In this document: positions 23,680 to 32,350 of the stretch, piece after piece
Layout: every line of letters starts with the position of its first letter
Numbering within the stretch: the stretch's first letter is position 1
From: Candidatus Sulfotelmatobacter sp.
Lineage (GTDB): Bacteria > Acidobacteriota > Terriglobia > Terriglobales > Acidobacteriaceae
Assembly: GCA_030040965.1 (NCBI GenBank)
Contig: JASHOT010000194.1
Span: 1-33,318 of the forward strand
Direction: 5' to 3'
Length of the DNA: 33,318 nucleotides
Notes under the pieces: generated by a model
Databases searched by the model: none
The model's input: the letters and a program-made list of their open reading frames with translations, nothing else
What the model was told of the DNA's origin: nothing
Position numbers and translations under genes: made by a program

Positions 23680-25047
23680 ATGAAACGAAGTGATCTTTCG
23701 CGCCGTAAATTCTTGCGACTGGGTGCCGCTTCCGCGGCAGCGTTATCTGCGAAGCGCATCTCGAGCCAAAGCATTCCGCTCGGGCCGGAAAAGTTTTGGG
23801 CTTCCGCCCGGCCAGTTCCGGCCAGCGATCGCGTGCGTTTCGGCATGATCGGTGTGGGCATGCAGGGTTCGCAGCTGCTGACGCAATCGATCGAGTTGCC
23901 CGGCATTGAATGCGTGGCCGCTGCAGACTTGTACGACGGGCGGCATCAGCTGGCTCGCGAGATAACGGCGAAGAACGGCCTTCCGGTTACACGCCACTAT
24001 CATGAACTTCTTGAAAACAAAGAGATCGACTGCATCGTAGCCGCGGTGCCGGACCACTGGCACAAACAGGTCGTAGTGGACGCGGTGAACGCCGGCAAAG
24101 ACATCTACTGCGAGAAACCCATGTCGCACAGTCCGGCCGATGGCATCGCCATGGTCGAGGCGACCAAAAAAACCGGCCGCATCGTGCAGATCGGCTCGCA
24201 GCGCGTCAGTTCGCTGATCTGCAAAAAGGCCAAAGACATGATTGCCGACGGAGGGGTCGGCCAGGTCATGTTGGTGGAAGGATGGCTCGGGCGTAACGAT
24301 CCCACGGGCGCGTGGGAGTATCCGCCGCCTCCCGATCTTTCACCGCAGACCCTCGATTGGGATACCTGGCAAGGGACAGTGCCGAAGCGCGATTTTGATC
24401 CCTTCATTTTTGCGCGCTGGCGTTGTTGGAAGGAATACGGCACCGGTCTGGCGGGAGATCTGCTGGTGCATCTGGTGAGCGGAATGATGTTCATGCTCGG
24501 CATCAATGAGCCGCCGAACATGGCGGCATCGGTCGGCGGCATTCTACGCTGGAAAGATGGGCGCAACATGCCCGACGTACACGGCACGGTTTTCTACTAT
24601 GGCGATTTGCCCGTCTACATGCGCTTGAATCTCAACGCGGAGATGGCCGAGACCTACCGCATCCAGGGACCGAAAGGAATTCTCGAGGTGGGAGAATTTG
24701 GACTGAGCTACACACCCCAGACGGGAAAGGATTCAGGTCCAAGCTACTACTCGGCCGGCTTTCCGCGCGCGATGCGTGGCGCCTACGAGAAGAAGTGGCA
24801 TGAAGAGAACGATCCCGAGCTGGGGCAAGAGCCCATGCCCGAAACCCTATCGTTCAAAGGCCCCGACTACGACGACATGCATCCCCACCTGTGGAACTTT
24901 TTCCAGTCGGTTCGCTCGCGAAATCCGGTAGTGGAAGACGCGATCTTCGGTCACCACGCTGCCCTGGCTTGCCACATGGCGAACGAATCATATTTCCGAA
25001 GAAGGGCGGTGGTTTGGGACGAGTCATCACAAACTATCAAAGGCTAA
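23680..25047 (+). CDS. Gfo/Idh/MocA oxidoreductase, Tat-exported
   Basis: This NAD(P)-dependent sugar oxidoreductase has 455 residues. A Tat signal opens it (LSRRKFLRLGAASAAALSA). The Rossmann motif is FGMIGVGMQGS, the family's EKP motif is in IYCEKPMSHS, and the second-domain active-site region reads YGTGLAGDLLVHLVSG, with the His expected for catalysis. The C-terminal beta-sheet domain is complete (YRIQGPKGILEVGEFGLS). Export through Tat implies folding with a tightly bound cofactor, as in glucose-fructose oxidoreductase. AGGAGA lies 5 bases before ATG 23680. It sits in the same direction as the DUF1080 gene and probably in one operon with it; the role fits interconversion of sugars and keto-sugars in the periplasm. 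Confidence 0.93.
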   Translation: MKRSDLSRRKFLRLGAASAAALSAKRISSQSIPLGPEKFWASARPVPASDRVRFGMIGVGMQGSQLLTQSIELPGIECVAAADLYDGRHQLAREITAKNGLPVTRHYHELLENKEIDCIVAAVPDHWHKQVVVDAVNAGKDIYCEKPMSHSPADGIAMVEATKKTGRIVQIGSQRVSSLICKKAKDMIADGGVGQVMLVEGWLGRNDPTGAWEYPPPPDLSPQTLDWDTWQGTVPKRDFDPFIFARWRCWKEYGTGLAGDLLVHLVSGMMFMLGINEPPNMAASVGGILRWKDGRNMPDVHGTVFYYGDLPVYMRLNLNAEMAETYRIQGPKGILEVGEFGLSYTPQTGKDSGPSYYSAGFPRAMRGAYEKKWHEENDPELGQEPMPETLSFKGPDYDDMHPHLWNFFQSVRSRNPVVEDAIFGHHAALACHMANESYFRRRAVVWDESSQTIKG

Positions 25048-25191
25048 GCAGGTTTTTCCACTGGGGCAGCGCTCATGGCGGGAATTGCTTTGTAATTTTT
25101 TTGTGTTTTCTGCAAGCCGGAGTTTTCTGCGAGCCCGTCATTCGCTAGGGTTGGAGGCACGGCATGTGGGAGAAACGGATGGCCAGACGAC

Positions 25192-26925
25192 TTGGAAATC
25201 CAAGCTAGTGTGTGCACTGACGATTCAACTGTTGGCAAAGAAAACGCCCAACATCTCCAATCAGATTTCAAGCAACATCCCGCACGGCATCCCAAGGGGA
25301 TACAGGCCCGCATCCTGCTGACTTCAGTCTTCGGCCCCTACGCGCAAGACGACGAATTTGGCAGCCGCTTCATCAATCCTATGGAGCTGTACCACAATCA
25401 AGTCACACGCGCCCAGGGCGGCTTTTCGCTCCGCATGTTTCATCGCTCCTGGGGCATCATGCTGATCCAGGCGAACATCTCCGCCCCGTGCACTGTTCTG
25501 GACTTCCCCACGCGCCGCGCCTTCGCGCGTGAACTCACTCGGCACCACTATGATGTCGTGGGCATCTCCTCGATTATCGTGAACGTCGGCAAGGTGCGGG
25601 AGATGTGCCGCTTGATTCGCGAGCTCTCGCCGCACTCGACGATCGTCATAGGAGGCCACGTCGCCGCGATTCCGGGCATCGAGTCGATGATCGACGCCGA
25701 TCACATCGTGCGCGGCGAAGGCGTGGCATGGATGCGGCGCTATCTCGGAGAAAACGAAACCGCGCCTATCCGCCATCCCGCGATCGTCTCCGGATTGGGC
25801 ACGCGCATCATGGGTGTCCGTTTGCCCGAGCGTAAAGGCGCGACCGCTGCAACCATCATCCCTTCGGTCGGCTGCCCCATGGGATGCAACTTCTGCACGA
25901 CCTCTGCCTTCTTCGGCGGCAAAGGCCGATTCGTCAACTTTTTTGAGACCGGCGACGAACTGTTTGAAGTCATGAGCCGGATGGAAGACGAACTCAAAGT
26001 GCACTCCTTCTTCGTGATGGATGAAAACTTTCTGCTGCATCGCACCCGGGCCATGAGTCTGCTGGAGCGCATGAAAGAAGCCGGCAAAAGCTGGACGATG
26101 TCAGTTTTCGCCTCCGCCAACGCGATCCGTCAATACACCATGCAGGAACTAGTCGATTTGGGAGTCTCCTGGCTATGGATCGGTCTCGAGTCTCCGCAGG
26201 GCGCGTACAACAAGCTGCAAGGCACAGATACGCGGCAACTGACGCGGGAATTGCGCGAGCACGGAATTCGCGTGCAAGGGTCCACCATCATTGGTCTGGA
26301 GCACCACACTCCCGACAACATCGTTGCCGAGATCGAACACGCGGTTGCGCACGACACCGACTTTCATCAGTTCATGCTCTACACGCCGGTTCCGGGCACG
26401 CCTCTCTACCAGCAAATGTCCGAGGAAAGCCGGATGCTTCCTGACGTGGATTACGCCGATGTTCATGGCCAGTTCAAATTCAATTTCAGGCACAGAGCTA
26501 TTTCGCGCGACGACTCCCAACGCTATCTCGATTGGGCGTTCTGGCGCGATTTCGAAGTGAACGGCCCCAGTTTGTACCGCCTTGCCCGGACCTTGCTGTC
26601 AGGCTGGAAACGCTACAAGCACTGGCCGGACGCCCGCGTGCGCGAACGTTTTGCCAGCGAGATACACCGTCTCGCCGGCGTCTACAGCTCAGCACTCTGG
26701 GCCATGGAGCGTCATTTCAAAAAAGTGGATCGCGATCTCAGCGATAAAATTCGTGCTTTGCGCCACGAATTCAAGCGGGAGTCCGGAGTCGCGGCCCGCG
26801 TGCTCCCGGCGCTTCTTGGTCCGTTGCTGTTGTGGACGACACGCCGCGAAGAGAGAAATCTCGCGAGCGGAAAAACTTACGAGCCGCCCACGATTCTTGA
26901 ACGCACGAACTGGTCAGGTGCTTGA
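25192..26925 (+). CDS. B12-binding-domain radical SAM protein
   Basis: This 577-residue enzyme has two parts. The N-terminal 30-190 region has a Rossmann-like cobalamin-binding fold (YDVVGISSIIVNVGKVREM, TIVIGGHVAAIPGIESMI, HIVRGEGVAW) without the DxHxxG motif, as is usual in this class. The radical SAM core follows, with the 4Fe-4S motif C228-x3-C232-x2-C235 (GCPMGCNFCTTSAFFGGKGR), then FVMDENFLLHR, IGLESPQG and YTPVPGTPLYQQM. The C-terminal 130 residues are helical and end with a short hydrophobic patch. It belongs to the large class that methylates or rearranges unactivated carbons; the substrate is unknown. No ATG is available: TTG 25192 is the first start, GTG 25210 an alternative. The gene stands alone between two operons. 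Confidence 0.85.
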   Translation: MEIQASVCTDDSTVGKENAQHLQSDFKQHPARHPKGIQARILLTSVFGPYAQDDEFGSRFINPMELYHNQVTRAQGGFSLRMFHRSWGIMLIQANISAPCTVLDFPTRRAFARELTRHHYDVVGISSIIVNVGKVREMCRLIRELSPHSTIVIGGHVAAIPGIESMIDADHIVRGEGVAWMRRYLGENETAPIRHPAIVSGLGTRIMGVRLPERKGATAATIIPSVGCPMGCNFCTTSAFFGGKGRFVNFFETGDELFEVMSRMEDELKVHSFFVMDENFLLHRTRAMSLLERMKEAGKSWTMSVFASANAIRQYTMQELVDLGVSWLWIGLESPQGAYNKLQGTDTRQLTRELREHGIRVQGSTIIGLEHHTPDNIVAEIEHAVAHDTDFHQFMLYTPVPGTPLYQQMSEESRMLPDVDYADVHGQFKFNFRHRAISRDDSQRYLDWAFWRDFEVNGPSLYRLARTLLSGWKRYKHWPDARVRERFASEIHRLAGVYSSALWAMERHFKKVDRDLSDKIRALRHEFKRESGVAARVLPALLGPLLLWTTRREERNLASGKTYEPPTILERTNWSGA

Positions 26926-27085
26926 TTCCAGCCGCAGGCTCGTGAGCCGGCAAAAAACCTCTTCGAGCACAGGCGCTGGGACACTTTGGAAGGCCTTGCT
27001 TTGCACGTAGCAGACTTGAGCAAAACCGACGTGCAGAAAATCCATTAAGTTTCCGCTCGCTGTCATTCGGGCGCAGGCAACAGAG

Positions 27086-27538
27086 TCAATGATTCCGGTC
27101 GAACCGTGAAGATGCACCATGCTTCCGCGAAGGCAGGCACGGGACACATGCCAGCCCGACGGGCTCAACGGATAGAGGTTTAAGATCGATTCGTCGGGGT
27201 AGTGGCTGTTGAATTTCTTTCAGCTCGACTGCTTTATTTGCAATGTGTTCGGCGCTGACCTCGAATTCCTTGATCAACTCCCAGGGAGCGCCAGATTCGC
27301 CAAAGCGGTCGCGCACGCCAATGGAGCCAGTGATCACCGGTATACCATAAAGGTCGCGTGCCGAGGTAATCATACCGCTGACTCGCCACGCCAAAGCGCC
27401 CGTCTGGTGCTCTTCGGCGGTGATGATTATTCCAGTCTCCTTCGCGGCTCGGATCACCGCATTTTCATCGATAGGTTTAAGAGCATGCATGTTGATAATG
27501 CGAGTTTCCCATCCCAACTCCTGGTGCAGTATGAAACA
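27086..27538 (-). pseudogene. Transketolase C-terminal remnant
   Basis: About 100 residues match the C-terminal domain of transketolase-family proteins: LGWETRIINMHALKPIDE, then TGIIITAEEHQTGALAWRVSG, then GVRDRFGESGAPWELIKEFEVSAEHIANKAVEL. The first roughly 200 residues of a C-terminal half-subunit, and the whole thiamine-binding part, are missing. In-frame translation stops at 27539-27541, and upstream DNA belongs to the TonB receptor gene. After the domain ends, about 35 residues without family resemblance follow, so the original stop is probably lost too. No ribosome site precedes any start codon. It reads as a fragment left after recombination. A free-standing domain of this size is not known to be functional. 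Confidence 0.8.
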
Positions 27539-27556
27539 TTAGGATTGAAGGAAGTA

Positions 27557-30247
27557 ATGCATAGAGTAGGGACGATCCTTTTACTGCTCCTTATCGCGCC
27601 TGGCCTACACGCCGCGCAAGAGAATGCTGTTAGCGGTCGAATTCTCGACTTGCGGGATCACCTGCCCGCAACAAGTGAAAAATCTCATTTACTTCAGCTG
27701 TCCGGAACCGTCGCTGACACGTCTGGCGCGGTGATTGCCGGCGCCACCGCGCAGGTTCGGAGCGCGGACGACACAATCCAAAGAACGGCGCGGACGGATA
27801 AGGACGGTTCCTTCATTATTCTCGGGCTCCCGGCCGGTGATTATCGGCTTGTCGTGTCGAATCCTGGCTTTGAAACCAAGGAAATCCCCGTCACCATCGC
27901 TACAGGGGCTGCGGTCCCCCTGCGCATCGTTCTGGCTGTGGCTGAAGTGAGCACCACCATTGAGGTGAAGGAGCGTTCGGATGATCTTGTCGGAATTGCC
28001 AGCTCGGCGGGCCAGGTGACGGTCGGTTCTGAGGAACTCGAAAATCGGCCGCTACTTCGCTCGGGAGAGATTTTGGAGGCGCTGCCCGGCCTCATCATTA
28101 CGCAACACGCCGGCGGCGGCAAGGCCAACCAGTATTTTATGCGGGGCTTCAATCTCGATCATGGCACGGACTTCGCCATTTTCCTCGACGGCATGCCGCT
28201 CAACTTGCCGTCGCACGCGCACGGCGAGGGGTACTCGGACATGAACACCGTGATACCGGAGTTTGTGCAGCGAATCGACGCCGCGAAAGGCCCTTATTAC
28301 GCCGACGTAGGTGACTATGGCTCGGCGGGAAACGCCCACGTGGTGTTTTACAAGACGCTGCCCCGGAACTTCTTCCAGATCGACGGCGGAGAGGATCGGT
28401 TTGCGCGGTTCGTTTTCGGCATATCGCAAAAGCTCGGCGACGGCAACCTGCTGTACGGGGGAGAGGCGTATCACGATGCCGGCCCCTGGGTGCATTCGGA
28501 CAATTATTACAAATTCAACGCACTCGTCACCTACAGCGAGGGCGACAAGGCCAACGGTTTCACCATCACGAACCGCGACTACGATGGAGCCCGATGGAAC
28601 TCAAGTGACCAACTCCCTTATACGGCTATACCCGTCGTCGGTTTCTTCGGGGCATTGAACCCCGCCGACGGTGGGCGATCGCAGCGTTACAGCTTGCAAG
28701 GCGAATGGCACCACGAGGGGGCAAATTCCCAAACGCAACTCATGGGCTACGGGTTCTACTACGATCTCAACCTGTTCTCCGATTTCACCTGCTATCTGGT
28801 CGACCCCTATAAAGGCGACCAGTTCGAACAGCAGGACCGCCGCTGGGTCGCTGGGTTCGACCTACGTCATACGATCTACGGCAGATTCCAGGGCCGCAGG
28901 AGGGAAACCACGTTCGGCATGCAGCTCCGCAATGATTGGATCCACAACGGCCTTTTCCGGACCGAAGATGGCGTGCGCACGGATAAAACTTACTACACAG
29001 CGAACTATCTAGATGTACCCTCTTCGCTTGATCAAATCGCCGTTCTGCCCGCGGCCACGGATTTGAATAAATTTACGGAGACAATAACCAGTCCCTGGGT
29101 AACAAATAAAATTCAGTGGGGAGAGAGGGTCCGCTCTATTCTTTCCTTTCGTGGCGATGTCGGTGACGGCGTTCTTACGAGCTTTACCAATCCCACGAAC
29201 CCCAACTATCCCAACGATCCCTACCCTGCCAACTTTAATCCCAACACCAACAAATCGATCTCCAAGTTTCTGCCCAGCCCGAAAGCGAGTTTGATCTTCG
29301 GCCCCTGGGCCAATACGGAGCTCTACTTGCAGGGCGGATTCAGTTACCACACCAACGACGTGCGTGGCTCAACGCAGCTGTATGAACCGGTTTCACCGGA
29401 CTATCCTTACTACAACACGCCGAACCCTATCAAGATTCCATTCCTGGTCGAAACTAAAGGCGGGGAGGTTGGCGTGCGCACTGCGGCCGTCCCACAACTG
29501 CAAAGCACGGTCGAGCTCTGGTACCTTCACAGTAATTCCGAACTGTTGCAGGATGGCGACACCGGAGGCACGACTCCCTCACTGGAGTCAAGCAATCGCT
29601 ACGGCATCGAGGTTGGGAACTACTACACGCCAACACAACATTGGGCTTTTGATGCCGACTTCGCGGACTCACGCGCGATTTTCACCCAACAAGACCCATT
29701 CGATTCGACCTTTTACTACACGACTCCAACGGGTACCCAGCAGCTTTGCGCAAGAAACTCGAATTGCTTTGGACTTATTCCGACTGGGGGCGGCACTTAC
29801 CTGCAAAATGCGTACGGCAAGGAGGTGCCCGAAGCGGTTCGGTGGGTGGTTGCAGCCGGCGCTACCTTACGGGACTACAAACGCTTTTCGGCGAGTTTGC
29901 GCCTGCGCTACTTTGGCCCACGCCCTTTGACTTCGGACGCAATCTACACCTCACCCTCAACCGCGTTGGTCAACATGCAGGCGAGCTACAAGTTCAACCA
30001 GAACTGGAGCTTGGTGGGTGAAGTTCTAAATTTGCTCAACCGCCGGGATCACGACGTTGACTACGCCTACGTGTCGCAAATCACGCCGGCGATAGGGCTG
30101 GGGCTACCCGCAACTCCACCAACAACACTGGCCGGGCAGGAGCAAGTCGCGAGTGTTGTGAATGCCAGCGCGGCGTTCACCAGAGTGATGCACCCAGTCG
30201 AGCCGATCGAGGCGCGATTCAGTCTACGTTACAGTTTCGGTCGGTGA
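27557..30247 (+). CDS. TonB-dependent receptor with carboxypeptidase-regulatory domain
   Basis: This 896-residue outer-membrane receptor has a signal peptide (MHRVGTILLLLLIAPGLHAAQ). A carboxypeptidase-regulatory-like domain follows at about 50-135 (LSGTVADTSGAVIAGATAQV, then LPAGDYRLVVSNPGFE), then a plug with LEALPGLIITQHAGGGKANQYFMRGFNLDHGTDFAIFLDGMPLN split over two strands, then GPYYADVGDYGSAG and a barrel ending in RFSLRYSFGR. The plug segment LPSHAHGEGYSDMNTVIPE is typical of a receptor subfamily of unknown ligand also found in Proteobacteria. It differs from the first receptor in size and plug and is not a copy of it. ATG 27557 is chosen for the signal and an AGGAAG site; the frame is open to 27209 across the transketolase remnant. 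Its promoter must lie in or near that remnant. Confidence 0.93.
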   Translation: MHRVGTILLLLLIAPGLHAAQENAVSGRILDLRDHLPATSEKSHLLQLSGTVADTSGAVIAGATAQVRSADDTIQRTARTDKDGSFIILGLPAGDYRLVVSNPGFETKEIPVTIATGAAVPLRIVLAVAEVSTTIEVKERSDDLVGIASSAGQVTVGSEELENRPLLRSGEILEALPGLIITQHAGGGKANQYFMRGFNLDHGTDFAIFLDGMPLNLPSHAHGEGYSDMNTVIPEFVQRIDAAKGPYYADVGDYGSAGNAHVVFYKTLPRNFFQIDGGEDRFARFVFGISQKLGDGNLLYGGEAYHDAGPWVHSDNYYKFNALVTYSEGDKANGFTITNRDYDGARWNSSDQLPYTAIPVVGFFGALNPADGGRSQRYSLQGEWHHEGANSQTQLMGYGFYYDLNLFSDFTCYLVDPYKGDQFEQQDRRWVAGFDLRHTIYGRFQGRRRETTFGMQLRNDWIHNGLFRTEDGVRTDKTYYTANYLDVPSSLDQIAVLPAATDLNKFTETITSPWVTNKIQWGERVRSILSFRGDVGDGVLTSFTNPTNPNYPNDPYPANFNPNTNKSISKFLPSPKASLIFGPWANTELYLQGGFSYHTNDVRGSTQLYEPVSPDYPYYNTPNPIKIPFLVETKGGEVGVRTAAVPQLQSTVELWYLHSNSELLQDGDTGGTTPSLESSNRYGIEVGNYYTPTQHWAFDADFADSRAIFTQQDPFDSTFYYTTPTGTQQLCARNSNCFGLIPTGGGTYLQNAYGKEVPEAVRWVVAAGATLRDYKRFSASLRLRYFGPRPLTSDAIYTSPSTALVNMQASYKFNQNWSLVGEVLNLLNRRDHDVDYAYVSQITPAIGLGLPATPPTTLAGQEQVASVVNASAAFTRVMHPVEPIEARFSLRYSFGR

Positions 30248-30909
30248 GATTCGCGTCTACCGAGTCTTGGATTTTGTTCGCGATTTTGACGCGGCCGGAA
30301 GGAAAACTCGCGACTATCCCGATCACGGCTTCTCACGAGAAACAGATTCTCCGAAAACTGTGAAACTCGGTATTACCTGTTTTGGCAAGGACTTACGTTA
30401 TAAAAATCCCATTCGTCTGAAAATATAAATCTATCTCCTTTTGTCACTTAATCTCACGACGTTTTCCGTTCCGCTTTTAAGTCCGCTGCGTCTGCCTTCG
30501 CCATCCCGGCAATGTCTATAAATTACTGATTGCAAGCGTATTGTACTCGCACGCCCCATCGAAGCTTCATGAGTGAAGTGTGAAAATGTGTAAGCAAATG
30601 TGTTGCTTTTGAAGATTTTTTCGCCTGGCCCGGCACAACGGATAATGTTGGAGGATGCGCTCTTTTCTGCGTTTTGGCCGTTGCCGAGCTCTTTGAAGTG
30701 GTTTCGCAACTGGTACAACGATTCTATTGGCTTGCTGAGCGAAAATAACGTCTCGCACGATTTTCAGAATCAGTGGCAATCGAAAATAGCGAGGCATCAA
30801 ATTCCGATTCCGCGATTGGCACCGGTAATAGGCGATGTGTTGCGGTCTTCAGATATCCTTCTCTTTCGCTTTTCCTGGTGCAACAATTCTTGCTTCCCGT
30901 GCGGCATGA
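30248..30909. other. 662-bp stretch without recognisable gene
   Basis: Open frames here (for example 30431-30718 minus and 30600-30998 plus) show no signal peptide, no family motif, no ribosome site and biased composition, so I do not call them genes. The part at about 30400-30620 is richer in A and T than its surroundings. No terminator hairpin with a T-run is visible at the end of the receptor gene or of the minus-strand operon that ends at 30910. Confidence 0.55.
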
Positions 30910-31599
30910 CTATTTGGCACGTTTCTCAAAGACATCTTTCACAACGGGTAGGGCAGAAAAGGCATTTGGCCAGCCGGCATAAAAGGCTAAATGCGTGACG
31001 ACCTCGCCGGCTTGCTCCTTGGTCAGCCCGTTATCCATCGCTCTGTTGAGGTGGTAAGTGATCTGGGCGACCTGGCCCGCAGCAATTAATGCGCTCACGG
31101 TTACCAGGCTTCGGTCCCTCGGTGCTAGATCTGGGCGCAGCCACACATCCCGAAACAAAACATCCGTCGTGTAATCGACGATGCCAGGAGCGACGCTTCC
31201 GAAGTTCTCTCGAACTCCAGTGGAGCGTTTTGCTTCGGCGTCGTTGTCCAGTGGAAGGGGCGTAGGTGATGCTGGAGGCAATTGATTGGCGCCGATTTTG
31301 CGTAGGGTGAAGGCATCCTTCGCAACAGCGACTGCTGAGATCGCGTTGGCCCAACCCGAGTAAAACGCGAGATGCGTAATGATTTCCGAAATCTCACGTG
31401 GCTTGACGCCGTTGGCAAGCGCTAGATTCATGTAATAGGGCATCTCGGTTGTCTGGTTGCGCGCGATCAGGGCTGAAATTGTCACAATGCTGCGGTCGCG
31501 CGGCGAGAGCCCTGGCCGTTTCCAGAGGTCAGTCACTGATCCTTGCGCGTACTTCTCAAGTGCAGGAGCAACCTTTCTAATCTCGTCGACTGTCTGCAT
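30910..31599 (-). CDS. Carboxymuconolactone decarboxylase-like protein, two domains
   Basis: This 229-residue protein consists of two tandem CMD/AhpD-like domains, at about 20-100 and 140-220. The same phrases occur in each: LSPRDRSIVTISALIA and LAPRDRSLVTVSALIA, then VKPREISEIITHLAFYSGWANA and LTKEQAGEVVTHLAFYAGWPNA, the second close to the C-terminus. Neither has the CxxC redox pair of AhpD peroxidase partners, so a lyase or hydrolase-like role on ring-cleavage intermediates is more likely; the substrate is unknown. ATG 31599 is chosen because AGGAGA lies 9 bases upstream; GTG 31626 is possible. It is the last gene of the minus-strand run. Confidence 0.92.
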   Translation of the reverse strand: MQTVDEIRKVAPALEKYAQGSVTDLWKRPGLSPRDRSIVTISALIARNQTTEMPYYMNLALANGVKPREISEIITHLAFYSGWANAISAVAVAKDAFTLRKIGANQLPPASPTPLPLDNDAEAKRSTGVRENFGSVAPGIVDYTTDVLFRDVWLRPDLAPRDRSLVTVSALIAAGQVAQITYHLNRAMDNGLTKEQAGEVVTHLAFYAGWPNAFSALPVVKDVFEKRAK

Positions 31600-31700
31600 T
31601 GGAGTGATTCTCCTCTTGTGCCGCACCGCTACCCTGGGCCGATTACGTGGTGAAGAGAGCGACGAACGCGATCATCACCGCCGTGAATCTCATCTGTCCA

Positions 31701-31937
31701 TTACGGGTCGTTCTCGTCGTAACCGGGTTTCTTATATAGCTTGCCGAAGTTGTTCTTGATCTCGGGCCTGTACACTTTTTCGATCCAGTCTTTTGGTTCT
31801 ACTTCTTCCATCGCTACGGAAACGGACTCGTCTCCGTAATGCAAAATGGTCATTACGTCCTTGGTGATTGCTTCCGCAAGACGAGTCTTCTGCTGTTCCG
31901 ATTTGCCTGTCCACAACTTCACGATCACATGCGGCAT
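31701..31937 (-). CDS. PptA-like tautomerase
   Basis: This 78-residue protein belongs to the 4-oxalocrotonate tautomerase superfamily. Its sequence begins Met-Pro-His, exposing the catalytic N-terminal Pro after Met removal, and closely follows the E. coli PptA (YdcE) layout: [45 protein letters not shown] and a closing KKPGY. Such enzymes interconvert keto and enol forms. The start at 31937 is fixed by the Pro and by GGGAGGGAAG just upstream; the longer frame to 32030 overlaps the cupin gene and should be ignored. It sits 16 bases after the cupin gene, as part of the same operon. Confidence 0.92.
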   Translation of the reverse strand: MPHVIVKLWTGKSEQQKTRLAEAITKDVMTILHYGDESVSVAMEEVEPKDWIEKVYRPEIKNNFGKLYKKPGYDENDP

Positions 31938-31953
31938 ACTTCCCTCCCACCGT

Positions 31954-32349
31954 TTATTTCCGATATTGCTCGTCGGTGACTTTTTCCAGCCAATCGCCAG
32001 TCTTGCCATCGAACTCTTCCAGAATGGCAATGTGCGTCATCCCAGTTGACGGCGTGGCTCCATGCCAGTGCTTCTCACCAGCAGCGAACCACACCACATC
32101 ACCGGGCCGAATTTCCTCAACCGGTCCGCCTTCGCGTTGGACCCAGCCACAACCAGCGGTCACGATGAGGGTCTGGCCGAGTGGATGAGTATGCCAAGCC
32201 GTCCGAGCGCCCGGTTCAAAAGTCACACTCGAACCAAGAGCGCGTGCCGGAGGCTGCGCTTCAAACAACCGATCGATGCGCACGGAACCGGTGAAATAAT
32301 CAGCCGGGCCTTTGGCGGATGGTTGTGAACCAACTCTCTTTATTTCCAT
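31954..32349 (-). CDS. Manganese-type cupin, hydroxynitrile lyase-like
   Basis: This 131-residue single-domain cupin has the length and residue numbering of the Granulicella tundricola hydroxynitrile lyase (GtHNL), including the opening MEIKRVGSQ and closing VTDEQYR. The metal ligands fall at the same positions: His53, His55 and Gln59 in [10 protein letters not shown] and His94 in EKHWHGA. In GtHNL they hold Mn and the enzyme adds or removes HCN on aldehydes; that is a measured activity, but the natural role is unknown. Residue 40 is Ser here, where I recall Ala in GtHNL. ATG 32349 has AGGAAGG 7 bases upstream. Its start follows the stop of a broken alcohol dehydrogenase by one base. It could equally act on another small carbonyl compound. 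Confidence 0.9.
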   Translation of the reverse strand: MEIKRVGSQPSAKGPADYFTGSVRIDRLFEAQPPARALGSSVTFEPGARTAWHTHPLGQTLIVTAGCGWVQREGGPVEEIRPGDVVWFAAGEKHWHGATPSTGMTHIAILEEFDGKTGDWLEKVTDEQYRK

Positions 32350-32350
32350 T

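Noticed and set aside
23055-23906. 283-codon minus-strand open frame over the DUF1080 and Gfo genes
   Set aside because: It spans two well-supported genes and the gap between them, with no family resemblance.
30600-30998. 132-codon plus-strand frame in the 30.2-30.9 kb gap
   Set aside because: It overlaps the end of the CMD-like gene, lacks a signal, domain or ribosome site, and its sequence looks non-coding.
31701-32030. Longer 109-residue version of the tautomerase
   Set aside because: It would bury the catalytic Pro and overlap the cupin gene; the start at 31937 has a strong ribosome site and the Met-Pro start.
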